NCBI GenBank assembly: GCA_946902875.1
Contig: OX336355.1
Location: 11,436,847-11,500,846, forward strand
Direction of reading: 5' to 3'
Origin: Nematopogon swammerdamellus
Lineage: Eukaryota > Arthropoda > Insecta > Lepidoptera > Adelidae
Length of the DNA stretch: 64,000 bases
A program made the position numbers and the translations under genes. The notes beneath the pieces were generated by a model that was given only the letters and a program-made list of their open reading frames with translations, was not told where the DNA came from and searched no databases. Positions 20,545-31,259 of this stretch are shown here, piece by piece (position 1 is the stretch's first letter; each line of letters opens with the position of its first letter).

Positions 20545-20966
20545 AAAAATAATAATAATCAACCTTGTGGGTACCGAGGTGCCTCTACTGGGATCGGTAC
20601 ATTATCACAGACAGGACTATTCCCGCGAACAGGCCTGATATTGTGATAGTAGACCGGGAGGCAAGGCGCGCAACGCTCGTCGATATCGCCGTGCCGCACG
20701 ATGGTAACCTCGTCAGTAAGGAAGCAGAGAAGATGTTAAAATATCTGGATCTGCAGCACGAGGTTACCAAAATGTGGCCCGTCGACTCGACGATCGTTGT
20801 GCCCATAGTCGTATCAGCGCATGGGCTGATAGCGAAGAGCCTCGACGACCACCTTAAGAGGCTCTCGCTGAGTGGTTGTGTCAAGGGTCAGATCCAGAAG
20901 GCAGCCCTGCTCGACACTGCATGCATCGTCCGGAGGTTTCTCTCTTTGGGACCCGACCATCGGTAG
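20545..20966 (+). pseudogene. C-terminal part of a LINE with a restriction-like endonuclease
   Basis: The 133-codon frame starts at a TTG with no upstream ORF, so it is a fragment. It contains YWDRYIITDRTIPANRPDIV and, about 14 residues later, ATLVDIAVP. This PD...D arrangement resembles the PD-(D/E)XK-like endonuclease of R2/R4/Dong-type LINEs, which nick the target with an enzyme placed after the RT. The frame continues through KMLKYLDLQHEV and VVSAHGLIAKSLDDHLKRL to a stop. The RT domain is missing. The exact clade is inferred. Confidence 0.7.
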
Positions 20967-21104
20967 CCTGGGTTCGCCCCGCCGCAGGTGGTGGAAACTC
21001 CGTGTGTTTTTATATAAATTTTAGGTTTTAATTAAAAAAAAATTAAAATTTGTATAAAAAGAAATGCGGAAATAAATGGATAACATATAATAATATTATT
21101 TTTT

Positions 21105-21280
21105 TTTTTACAGAAAGCGCAATATGTGGCAGCGAGCCACCCATAAGGTGTCTGACGACGCCCATGGACCTTCCAAACGCCGGGGTTGCAAATGCTATGC
21201 CGCGGCCGCCGGCATGACAAGTACCTAAACACGCCTTTCTTGAAGGACCCAAGCCTATACTTGGGGGGAAATATTAATAT
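21105..21280 (-). repeat. LINE I 3' end fragment
   Basis: Has 'agaaagcgcaatatgtggca', 'gagccacccataaggtgtct', 'cgacgcccatggacc', 'cttgaaggacccaagcctat' and 'acttggggggaaata', matching 15968-16140. Confidence 0.8.
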
Positions 21281-21378
21281 TAATTTAAAATGTAAAATGC
21301 ATTAAATGATTATTACTTAAAAAAATGTCAAACTAAAAATGAATTACAATGTTTAATTGCTTTATTTTGTCCTTCCTG

Positions 21379-21412
21379 AGTCGATCAAGAGGTGATTACC
21401 TCTTGATCGACT
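21379..21412. repeat. Perfect hairpin, 15-bp arms, 4-nt loop
   Basis: agtcgatcaagaggt, loop gatt, acctcttgatcgact. No T-run follows and no gene is next to it, so it is not a recognisable terminator. Confidence 0.9.
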
Positions 21413-21887
21413 ACCGACTACGGAAACTGTATGTGATTTCATAAGACCATAATAATTTTCCATTTTCAACACATACTAGCTTCCTCTAGACCCCTTACTC
21501 TCGATATTCAGGCTCATAAGAGCAGATATCCACGTATTCTCATACGCGGAATGGCAAATGAACGGAAGTGCACAGGATATGAGACTCTGTTGGCATAGAT
21601 TTAATGGTGATTATGTAATGGCAAATAGTTTCCTCTGCACTTCGCTCTGCGACAGGAAATATGGGAATAACTTAGAGCTCTGTCACTTGTTACATTTTGA
21701 ACAAAGGATCGTTGCCCAATAGAATGAGATAAAAAGAAAATACACATTGAAATTAATAACAGTTTGCTGGACCCTGGATTATTTGATGTGTGGGTGGATG
21801 TTTTAATTTGAAACTAATGGAAGCAACACAACAATATACCTACAAGGTAGAATCTTTTTCTTGTAAACGCTTAATAGGAATTCATAA

Positions 21888-22231
21888 TTTTTTTTTAATG
21901 GCAATGACACGGTTGTCTATATCACCTACACCATCCGTGATGTCAGCCCATAACACCTAGTTTATCTATGTGCCATGGCAGTGCTTGCCTTTGGTCGTAC
22001 CGGCTACACTGAACTGGAAGGAAAACATGAATCATAGAATGTTTTTTCGGTTATGCGGTATTATTAAATTAAGGCGACTCACTCTTGTTTGTCGACGTTT
22101 CGTCCCACACTCCACATTCTATAATGTGTAACAGCGGTAAAAGCCTAAACGAACATATTGGAAAACATGAACTATTGACATAGCCGTTTCGACCGACATT
22201 TCGTTCAGTGCGGTGGCATCCACCCGGTAAG
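21888..22231 (-). mobile_element. SINE-B 3' part, split by a small insertion
   Basis: The 3' end (tttaatggcaatgacacggt) to 'gaactggaaggaaaacatga' is on the left; 'ctattgacatagccgtttcg' onward resumes after 22171. It ends near 22231 in the central domain. Confidence 0.8.
22032..22159. mobile_element. 128-bp insertion with a 12-bp duplication
   Basis: It is bracketed by ggaaaacatgaa at 22020-22031 and 22160-22171. The inserted DNA contains 'tgtcgacgtttcgtccca' and a short inverted pair (atagaatgt / acattctat). It interrupts the SINE-B copy exactly at the duplicated site. Class unknown. Confidence 0.8.
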
Positions 22232-22632
22232 TACTAACTATTTTGCGACTCGTCTCACGTTATGGATGTCTCCAAATATTTTTTTAATCTTTGGATATCT
22301 CAATGTCATGATATCCTTTTGTTCTTTCTTAATTTTACTCTCAAAATGTTGGATTCAAATCCTGATAAATAAAGCGAAGTTTCTACGGCCACGTAACGTA
22401 CGTCAATATATTAATATCCTTATAACTCGAGAACCACTCCATCGATATACATACGGTTCTCACTATTACATTCTGTCACTTCCTTAAATGGTTTATATTA
22501 TGGTTTAATTTTATCATCTAGCTAGGTTAGATGATAGCCTAAAGAGTAGGCTAAATCATACATAACGCTACGTCATGAGAGGCCCGAGCTGCCGAGTTTT
22601 TATAATAATTTAATTATTTTATGGTACGTATG

Positions 22633-22912
22633 TTTTTTTAATGGAAACTGACACGGTTGGCTACATCACCTACAACAACCGTGATGTCAGCCCATAACAC
22701 CGGATGAACTTGGTGCCACGTCAGTGCTTCCCTTCGGTCGTGCCGGCTACACTGAACTGGACGGAAAACAAAAACTATTTACATAGTCGTTTCGGCCGAC
22801 CTTTCATTCAGTGCGGTGGTACCAAGCCGGGCGGGTTAAAAACCCTACCACCTAGTAATATAAGAAGGGAGTCATATCCCTTAGTCGCCTTTTACGACAT
22901 AAACGTCGTATG
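22633..22912 (-). mobile_element. C-head/B-body chimeric SINE, 5'-truncated
   Basis: Minus strand: 'atgtcgtaaaaggcgactaa', 'gggatatgactcccttctta', then 'ttactaggtggtagggtttt' and the rest of the SINE-B body to its A-rich end. The junction is the same as at 36738 and 59545. Confidence 0.85.
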
Positions 22913-23360
22913 TAAATGTTTTCTTTGCCAATTCCACACATTTTGATCTTTAAGCTTTTAACGAATTGGGTGCGACATTTGCAAATAAATTTAATTTTTT
23001 TTCTTCAATCTATGCAAAGTTATCTGTATTTCACTTCGCACTGAACGCCGGCCCTTACGATAACACTTACATAGGTACGAGTACCTACGTAATTATTATC
23101 TAAAGTACACGTAAGCCTTTAATTACTCCCCGCTAGGCACAAAGAAATACTTTGTTGGGGCTCAGATTGCGATAGTTCATTTTAACTATTTTAATTAAAG
23201 CAGTAACACAAACATCCAATTTGTACCAATTAGTTTAAGTTTAATTGACGAATTTAGGTACCCACAACATGTAAAATTAATTGTATATGCATATGTACAT
23301 GCAAATGTACATGTACATTTATGGTTTTGCGTGCAAATTTTTTGATGCAGGCGGAAATGT
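22913..23360. other. Unassigned stretch
   Basis: AT-rich, no gene. Alternating atgtacatg-type sequence at 23287-23320 is a short degenerate repeat. Confidence 0.4.
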
Positions 23361-23362
23361 AT

Positions 23363-23835
23363 TTGTTCCGTGTGGGGTCGGTACTTGAAAATAATAGCCC
23401 CACTGCATCTCTCCCCGTCGCATGTCGTAAAAGTCGACTAAGGGATAAGGAAATTCGTCAGCCTCGGTAGCTCAGTGGTGCGGTCAGTCGACTGTTGTTA
23501 AGAAACGCTGAGCGCGGTCAGTTCTTGGATGGGTGACCGCTCGACCGTTGGAGGCTGACCGTGGTTCGGACTCCACGTTAAACTGTAGGTCCCTTCCCTT
23601 TTTACCTTACTAGGTGGTAGGGTTTATCCCGGTAGTGGTACCACCGCACTGAGCGAAACGTCGGTCGAAACGGCTATATAAATAGTTCGTGTTTTCCCGT
23701 CCAGTATAGCCAGCAATCCAGGGAACGCTCCGGTATGGCACCTACCTTCTCGGAGATCATATTGGCTGGTAGGAGCATGTGCTTTGGCCCCTCCGACTCA
23801 ACCATCCATACCGGATTACATAAAAAAAAATTGTC
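23363..23835 (+). mobile_element. Three-part SINE chimera: C head, B head and body, A tail
   Basis: C head 23363-23449; linker aaattcgtca; B head with A box 23468-23478, 5S-like block 23498-23540 and B-box-like 23563-23574; central domain; 'gtcggtcgaaacggctatat'. Near 23698-23712 it changes to the SINE-A 3' part ('tatagccagcaatccaggga', 'ggtatggcacctaccttctc') and ends 'ccggattacat' plus A9. Confidence 0.88.
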
Positions 23836-23839
23836 CACT

Positions 23840-24284
23840 ACATAAATATTTTTAATTAAATACGTAATCAGATACAATTGATACATTAAATGATATTTTT
23901 TTTGTCATTGTACTACCTACAATTTTGTATGAAAATTACTAACTGACATGATTTAATACGACATGTATCAAACATTTCTGAAAAAGTCTCTATACACCTG
24001 ATTTTATTTTTACTTCTTTTAGTTTTACTTTTGATATTAGGTGGTCAGAATTATCAAGCGTAAATTAATAGTTATTCTAGCTCTCAAACTGTATCGAATC
24101 ACTGTAAGCGGTGTCTATTATGTAGGTAGCTATTCGCAACGTATTGTAAAAGAACCACTGCAAAGTTTCTTGTCGGCTCTTCTTTGTGGGTGTAATTGAT
24201 TTTTGTAAAAACAAAATTGGACAAATTCAAGCGTAGTGTACTACTATACGAATGATGAATAATGAAAATAATTAATGAGAGTAA
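23840..24284. other. Unassigned stretch
   Basis: AT-rich with no gene or clear repeat. Confidence 0.4.
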
Positions 24285-24580
24285 TCACCTAGGACAGCTT
24301 GTGTGACGAAAGGACGGACGGACGAGCGGGTAGGCACCTGATCGATTTTATAATAATCCAGAGACCAGCGTCTCTCTGAGGGCCTAGTCCGAGTTTACGT
24401 GACAGCTAAGTAAACGTCAAATACCGATCGAATTGAGTTTTTTTATGTATGGAGCTCTCTAGTGGCGCCGCGGTGAGCGTATTGTGCTCCCATACATAAA
24501 AACTCAATTCGATCGGTATTTGACGTTTACGTAGCTGTCACGTTAACTCGGACTAGGCCCTCTGGCTACGGAACCCTAAA
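24285..24580 (+). repeat. Repeat J, split by a MITE
   Basis: Left part: 'gtgacgaaaggacggacg' ... 'cctgatcgattttataataa'. Right part: 'ggctacggaaccctaaaa'. The J copy at 52660-52740 has both parts contiguous (cctgaccgattttataaggc then ggccacgaaaccctaaaa). Confidence 0.65.
24378..24562. mobile_element. 185-bp foldback MITE
   Basis: Terminal inverted repeats of about 75 bp start gagggcctagtccgag and share 'gtaaacgtcaaataccgatc' and 'gaattgagtttttttatgta'. The loop is 'ctctctagtggcgccgcggt' with its flanks. It interrupts repeat J. No transposase is present, and the duplication at its ends is not clear enough to assign a superfamily. Confidence 0.85.
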
Positions 24581-24774
24581 ATACATATGAAACTTGCGGT
24601 AACACTATCACAGATGACTGTACGCTTTGCATAATGCCACAATAACTCTAGAAATCTCCTCGCCAAACACGGTGCATTTCTACGGAGTTACTCATGCATA
24701 CATAACATTCAAAATAATAGATGGGGCATACAATTTTCGATGTAGTCAGCAAGTGAAAATCGTTATAACTACAT

Positions 24775-25095
24775 ATCACGCACGCTGTATCCCGACAATC
24801 AGGGTGAGCAGAGTAACCGGGGTTGTGCTGCTCCTCTACTCTTGTAAATTACAGCACAACACCGACCACCACGTTTAGCAAAGTATTCGTACAAGATAAC
24901 TATCAAGCAGCAAGTAAGGTACGAAGACCCACCCGCTGCACGACTTTGTGGAAGGACCGTTCCAAGGAGAGAGGTGGCTAGCCTGTCGCCCTTTAGCACG
25001 GCATCTTATCCTTATCCCTTAGTCGCCTTTTACGACATGCATAGGGAGAAATACAGTGGGACTATTCTTTATAAGTACCGGTCTCATACGGTAAG
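24775..25095 (-). mobile_element. SINE-C, near full length
   Basis: Minus strand runs from head (accgtatgagaccggtactt) through 'cgtaaaaggcgactaaggga', the 'gcgacaggctagccacctct' block and 'acagcacaaccccggttact' to 'cgggatacagcgtgcgtga'. Confidence 0.85.
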
Positions 25096-25480
25096 GTGAA
25101 AATCGTTATTTATAACTGATGGCAAAAATTCGAAATTCGAATTTCTATATGCCTGTCGCTCTTCTGGTTTCACTTATTTTATTATCAACAATCGTCTGTA
25201 AATTGTGTGTATGTTTAAAATATTACGAATGCCATAAATTTTGGGTGCCGTCGGACTACACCTCTGCGTTAGTCTGACGCGCGCGATTTCTCGTGCTTCC
25301 CATTAAAAAAATAAATTAAAAAATTGTATGCAATGTGTGACGACAAAATTTCTAAAATTTTGAATTCTTTGCATAGAGGCAAATCCGCGTATCTCTGCAA
25401 TACACAGTTGTCGTGGTTGCATCATGGAGGGTATGTTTTCTGCATGCAGGGGGTTTCGGGCACTCGAGGTAATAAAGGGT
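25096..25480. other. Unassigned stretch
   Basis: No gene or repeat recognised; moderately AT-rich. Confidence 0.4.
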
Positions 25481-25482
25481 TA

Positions 25483-25817
25483 GGGTTGCCAACCGTACTT
25501 TAAAATAAATTATCTGACGTTATTTTTGGTTTGCGTATTTTGAACTTTTGAGTACCAATAAAGTAGGTAAAAATACTTTATTTCAACCTTAAATGTGTGA
25601 AATGAAACGTAAACAGACAGCACATCAGTAATCGAATGCAGTGCATCATAATATAGTGTATTCAAAATATGTCTTTACTGCTGAAATGTGCAGAGCATAA
25701 AAAATATATGTTTCAAAATTTTAATAAGTGGGTAAATAATATTTTTTTATGAGGTTGTAACGTTAATTGACCATCCCTGAGAAATACGTTATATCTTCTA
25801 AATAAAGTTGGCAACCC
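25483..25817. mobile_element. 335-bp MITE with TA target duplication
   Basis: The ends gggttgccaac and gttggcaaccc form an 11-bp terminal inverted repeat, each flanked by TA. TA duplication plus short inverted repeats fit a non-autonomous Tc1/mariner-type element. The interior is AT-rich and non-coding. Confidence 0.8.
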
Positions 25818-26019
25818 TATGGGTCAGTGACACAGAGCATCAATATCATTCATATCTCCGAAGATTGGACTAATTGGGCCGATATATTTATTTTTCTTTT
25901 TTCTCTGTTCCAATGTGGTTTCATAACCAAGGGTTGAATAATTAATAGAAGAGCTCAAGGTTACAAGAGAAAATTTTAATTATGGTATCCTCTTTGGCAC
26001 TGTAACGAATTATAACATA

Positions 26020-26215
26020 CCACCCACACGCTGTATTTCTACAATCGGGTAAGCAGAGTAATCAGTTTTGTGCTGCAAGTACTCTTGTAAATCACAACAC
26101 AACAGCGACCACGGCACGTTTAGCAAAGTATTCGGAAGGACCGTATCAAGGTGAGAGGTGGCTAGCCTGTCGCCCTTTAACACCGCATCTCATCCTTATC
26201 CCTTAGATGCAGTGC
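26020..26215 (-). mobile_element. SINE-C, partial
   Basis: Contains 'acgctgtatttctacaatcg', 'gcagagtaatcag', 'gaccacggcacgtttagcaa', 'ggtgagaggtggctagcctg' and 'cgcatctcatccttatccct'. A section (insect 'caagataactatcaagcag') is deleted. Confidence 0.8.
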
Positions 26216-26559
26216 AGCTAGACGGTACGAAGTTTACAAAATCCTATATTGCTAAATTATAGTTCCCAAAAATAACTAAGCATTTCAGTGTGCGACACTA
26301 GAAATATTTAAATTTATTCAAACTATAACATTTTAAAAATGGCCAAACGAAGCCGAATATCAGTGTTCTGCGCGTATCTTAAATGTGCACAAATTGCATA
26401 AAATTGCTGTAAAACACATCATAAAGTGGCACCTTATTTAAATTAGCATTTTTCGACAGTTTTCGTGAAAATGTAAACAGGAAATTAGAAAACTTTCATG
26501 TTATATTTTGGAAAAATATTAATAATTGTAATTCATATGTATTTAATTTAATCTATAAA

Positions 26560-26850
26560 TAGTAATTTATACGTATAATTAACTAGTATGTACTTATATG
26601 TAGTGTATATTATAGTATATTATAGTTATTTTCCTTATATTATATTTTACATTCCCACACTCAAGTCTTTTGCTACTACCTACTTATATCTCGCAACATA
26701 CGACTCTCAAACATCCAAAGGTTGACTGGGAGAAATCCCTGTAAGGGATAAGTCCGCCTTTGCCCCTCATGTAAATTTCTTATTGTGTGTTTATGTTAAA
26801 TGTTTTTTGGAGCAATAAAGTATTTCTATCTATCTATCTATCTATCTAAA
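26560..26850 (+). mobile_element. LINE H 3' end with (TATC)n tail
   Basis: Contains 'ttcccacactcaagtctttt', 'ctcaaacatccaaaggttga', 'gtaagggataagtccgcctt', 'tttggagcaataaagtattt' and a TATC microsatellite tail. AATAAA-type sequence just before the tail fits a polyadenylation signal. A near-identical minus copy is at 58300-58570. No ORF part remains. Confidence 0.85.
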
Positions 26851-27212
26851 AACATACATAAAAATTTTACGTTTGCATTTGGACTTTAAGTGCCGTTAAT
26901 AAAGTTCAATATTGCATAGTAAAGAGTATATTATTTTTCATCTGGAAAAGGGAAGTGATTTTTACTTTAATGCCCACTTTTAAAGCTCTGCCCCTGAACT
27001 AGCCCTAGCCCTGTAGGTTGTACTATGCCATAGTTCCACAGTGACTGTAAACTTAGTATGTAAGTCTTATAAGGTTTCTTGCCGAGTTCTTTCTTATAGA
27101 TTGCATAGCATTGCTGAACGGGCTTGACAAAAAAAAAAGATGACTGACCATACTGAAATGCATTCAGTCTCAATTAAATATTGTTAATGTTGTGTGTTAT
27201 TTATGACGAATT

Positions 27213-27535
27213 TTTTTTTATGGAAGCTGAGACGGTTGGCTTCATCGCCTACAACAATCGTGATGTCAGCTCATAACATCGGGTGAACTAGGTGCCATGT
27301 CAGTGCTTCCCTTCATTTCATGTCGGCTACACTGAACTGGACGGAAAACACGAACTATTTACATATAGCCGTTTCGACCAACGTTTCGTTCAGTGCGGTG
27401 GTAACAACCCGGCCGGGATAAACCCTACCACCAGTAAGGTAAGAAGGGAAGGGAGCTACTGCTTAACGTGGAATCCGAACCACGGTCAGCCTCCAACGGT
27501 CGAGCGGTCACCCATCAAGTACTGACGGCTGTATA
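27213..27535 (-). mobile_element. SINE-B, 5'-truncated
   Basis: Standard 3' end (tttatggaagctgagacggt) through the central domain, B-box-like sequence and the 5S-like box (gagcggtcacccatcaagta), stopping before the tRNA-like start. A short minus-strand LINE scrap follows at 27550-27620 (gcctgttccccagtggggta), matching 7157-7230. Confidence 0.85.
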
Positions 27536-27620
27536 TAAATCTTAAGTACTTCAAGCCTGTTCCCCAGTGGGGTAGGCAGAGTTAACTGATCTCCACTTGC
27601 CACGATCGTGACACACCTCA

Positions 27621-28140
27621 CGTCAACGTGAATAATTTATCTGTCTATACCTACTCTATAGTTTTGTGATGTCATACAAAAGGAACTATAAATGCCATTG
27701 TTTTTTATTGTTTCCTCAATTTCACCTAGACAATTGGGCTGATTGCGATGGTTTTACGACTTACGAAACACCACACCTTTCCATCCAGCGGTTTACGAGT
27801 AACGAACTAATTTCGATTTGCTGTCGTGTGAAAAAAAGCGGCTCTTTTAAATATCAGTAAAAATGTTGTAAAAGTTTTATTACCCACCTCGAAACCGTTA
27901 TTAAAGATGTCGAAAATTAGTTTAGAAATTATGACGTATCAAAAAGCTGCTTCACCAGGACTACAGTTAGCGTATAGTGAAAGAAAACACCTCGAGGGAA
28001 CCAGTCCACTACAAGTCCACTTGCTAACTATGATGCAATATGAGTGGCATTATGGACTGGAATACATCGTGTTCTACAATAAGTTCTCTTTATGCACATG
28101 CAGAATTGTATTTATTTATAAAAAACAAAAACTTTACAAA
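27621..28140. other. Unassigned stretch
   Basis: Two open frames (27666-27860 and 27907-28170, plus strand) have no recognised domain and biased composition; I do not call them genes. Confidence 0.4.
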
Positions 28141-28147
28141 AACTGTG

Positions 28148-28650
28148 TGGAGCCGGTAATTAAAAAATAATAGATCTAGACCACTGGATCTCTCCCCGCG
28201 CTTGTTGTAAAAGACGACAAGGAATAAGGACGAGATGCTATGCTATAGGCCCTAGACCCTATAGTATAGGGTGACAGGATAATCACCTCTCATCCATTCT
28301 CTCACCTTGACATTGTCCTTCCACCGAGTCCTGCAGCATGCCTTGCCCTTGTTCGTGCCTAACTTGCTGCTGCTTTCGGACTGGGTGGCTCTGCCCGAGG
28401 TCGAAGCCTCAGGCGCAGGATTTCACCGCCGAGGAGGTGCCAGTCCGGCTTGGAGGTGGACTAATGTTGCCGGGGAAAGGCGGATTGTAGGAGTGGGGAA
28501 AGATATTCCCTGAGAGCCCGTTCCACAACTTTGCAGATAGCGAAACGTGATGGTCGCTGTTGTGCTGTAATTTACCAGAGTTCTTGCAGCACAACGCCGG
28601 TTACTCTGCTTACTCCGATTGTCGGGATATAGCGCGTGGTATGTATGTAA
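28148..28650 (+). mobile_element. SINE-C with an extra internal segment
   Basis: Ordinary C head and middle to 'cgtgcctaacttgctgctg', then about 170 bp of GC-rich DNA (28375-28545: 'actgggtggctctgcccgag', 'gatttcaccgccgaggaggt', 'cccgttccacaactttgcag') where other copies have 'atagttatcttgtccgaata'. It resumes at 'cgaaacgtgatggtcgctgt' and ends 'atagcgcgtggtatgtatg'. Confidence 0.75.
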
Positions 28651-29290
28651 TTTTGTTTCCATTAAAAACTCATAATTTTTCTTCCATCAAAATTATTAAC
28701 TATTACTGCGTTTAAACGATTTAAAAAAATGCATACACATCGAAAGGAGGTGCTGATGTCTCATTTTTGCTTGAAGTCAGCTAGAACACTTTTAAGTTCT
28801 AGTGGTTTTACCCTTCATCACTGGAGCGGGCAATATTGCCCGCCGAGCATTTATACCGTCATCTATGGAGCGGTCAATATTAACCCGCCACCGCTCCAAA
28901 CCGCTGCATGGGCCGAAAAATAATTTTTCCCTACACAATCTACTATGGGAGTATTACTACAAAGAGACATACTATAAAGTTGACAAAATTGAGCTACCAA
29001 CACTATCATTACCGAAGACTATAACGAGCCGACAGAGTAGGAAAAAAATATCATATCTGTCGTCATTGTTGTGGGTGTTGTGTTGTGGGTCGGTGTAGTG
29101 AATGTTCGTTGAGTTTGTTCACCAAATACAGAAGAATGGACCGGTAAGTGATGTTTTTTCTCTTTTTCATTATATTCCGGACCTATTGAGTACATTTGTT
29201 TGTACTGAGTTGAGATGCATTTTACGTAAAAAGTCGAAGAAAAGTCCTACTCCATACTGACAATTTTTTCCTGTTTGTTGTTGTTGTCAA

Positions 29291-29635
29291 AGCTTGTTTC
29301 TCAAAATAAATCGGTTTTTTGGAGAAAGTGAGGTGACAGAAATGTTCATTAGTTCTTCTAGTTGAATAATATATGCCGTTTAGTGCTTACATGTCGTACA
29401 TTTACGAGAAACAAGCCATTTTTGTGACCTAGGTCTCGCGCCATACAAACTTTGCCTGTTTTGAGAAGCTTGTTTCTCAAAATAAATCGTTTTTTTGGAA
29501 AAAGTGAGGTGACAGAAATGTTCCTTAGTTCTTCTAGTTGAATAATATGTGCCGCTTAGTGCTTGCATGTCGTAAATTTACGAGAAATGAGCCATTTTTG
29601 TGACCTAGGTTTCGCCTAGAAACTTGGTGAAAGTG
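29291..29635 (+). repeat. 176-bp tandem duplication
   Basis: Two units start with aagcttgtttctcaaaataa at 29291 and 29467, share 'gtgaggtgacagaaatgttc', 'tagttcttctagttgaataa' and end with 'ccatttttgtgacctaggt'. They differ by scattered substitutions. No repeat-family match within the window. Confidence 0.9.
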
Positions 29636-29639
29636 TTTT

Positions 29640-30730
29640 TTTTGCCAACATTTTTTGCGAATTCAAAATTTTATTGTGGTTGACACGGGGGCTGCTGATA
29701 CACAAGAAAGGTATGATTAGGTCCGTTATTTATTAGTGTTTATAATAAAAATACTATGTGACCGATTTCCGGTCTAATAAATTTATAAAAATAAAAAATC
29801 TGAGACAGGTCGCGATTTTCATATAACACAACTTTACAAAATAATAATATGCAATATATATAAAAAAATACTATTTATAGCTAGAATATTTATCTGTAAA
29901 TACAATCCATATGTTAGTTCATGAAGTTTCATGGAAAAATCTTCCAAAATGATTTTTTTTCGAGAGTAATGCGCCGGCGCCGATCGCGCCCGCCACCTGG
30001 TGTAGGCGAAGGATTGTTTTGGTTAATGCTTCCGTAGAGGACGAGGACAGTTTTTTTATAAAAACAATTCATGAATGGTTTTATTAGTAGGTAGTTATTT
30101 TATGTTTCAATAATTTTTAAGTTTGTAACATTGTTAGGTATTGTTTTTTTTCATAAACAGATACTCTCTATATTTGAACGCCCGACTTCTCTGTCATGAG
30201 AGGCCGATACTTTAACCACTAGGCCACCCTTACGTAAATAAAAAAAAAAGATGTGTTCAATGACTTCGCAAAAACACCACGATCGCGCCCCACGTGCACG
30301 CCGCCGCAAGAATGCACCCTCCAGACGGTTTTTTTAAACAGTAACTTTTTGCAGTACAGTTACCAACACCTGTCCGGTACTAGCGTGACTCATCCACCCG
30401 TATGGCAGTTTGTGTATCGCACCTCACCTTAATACAGGGTGACTGGAAATTCGATCTATTCCTTGAAAGGGGTTATACTAGAGGTTATTTGGAACAATTT
30501 ATCCCCCATCAACTAGGGGTCGGAAATGAGCGGTTTCCGAGATCTCGGGGTTTTAAGATTTTTTTTTATTTCTGACTTGTGATCGAAAAAAAAGGTGTAA
30601 GAAATCTTTATTTTTGGGCACTCCATTGATATTTTCCTGAATACCTGTAACAGTGTTTGACGAAGAGGTGATATGATGTGATATGATTTAGTTCTACGGT
30701 CATTTGTTGTAATTAAAAATGCATATTTTT
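29640..30730. other. Unassigned stretch
   Basis: No gene recognised. A GC-rich patch 'gcgccggcgccgatcgcgcc' lies near 29970 and 'acgtgcacgccgccgc' near 30290. Confidence 0.4.
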
Positions 30731-30732
30731 TT

Positions 30733-31010
30733 AATGTAATCCGGTATGGGTGGCTGTGAGACAGAGGGGCCAAATGACATGCTCCGATCAGCCAATATCA
30801 CCTCCGAGAAGGTAGGTGCCATACCGGAGACTTCCTTAGGACAGCTGGCTATACCGTACTATAGGAGAATACAGCCGAGGCTGCTATGCGGTCATCTCAC
30901 AGTCGGATACAATTTGAGCCTACCACCTATTAAGGGACAAGGGAAGGGACCTACAGTTTTACACCGGTTTCGAAAGGTGAAACAGCAGGTATAGGTTAGG
31001 TACGCACGTA
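30733..31010 (-). mobile_element. SINE-A, lacking its head
   Basis: Minus strand from near 'ctatacctgctgtttcacct' through the central domain to 'ccacccataccggattaca'. Part of the central domain near 30895 is deleted. The tRNA-like head is missing. Confidence 0.85.
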
Positions 31011-31125
31011 AATTGTTAATTATTTATGAGGTGTAATGTGTAAATTTAAAGGAGTTTATCAAACTTTGAGAAGTTTTAACTTCTCCTAAGACTGAAGAAA
31101 AAACCGCGAGGTAAGCTGTCCTGCC

Positions 31126-31255
31126 CTTTTTTTATGGAAATTGACACTGTTGGCTACATTACCTACGACGTCCGTGATGTAAGCCCATAACACCTTGGTG
31201 AATTAGGTCTCATATCAGTGCTTCCCTTCGGTCGTGCTGGCTATACTGAACCGCT
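31126..31255 (-). mobile_element. SINE-B, 3' end only
   Basis: Begins 'tttatggaaattgacactgt' and stops at 'gtgctggctatactgaac'. Confidence 0.8.
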
Positions 31256-31259
31256 GCTG

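Noticed and set aside
23498..23540. 5S rRNA gene
   Set aside because: Only the internal box A to box C portion is similar; it is inside dispersed SINE-B copies and lacks the 5' and 3' parts of 5S.
28307..28513. 68-codon plus-strand ORF
   Set aside because: It lies within the SINE-C copy and its GC-rich internal segment; no homology recognised.
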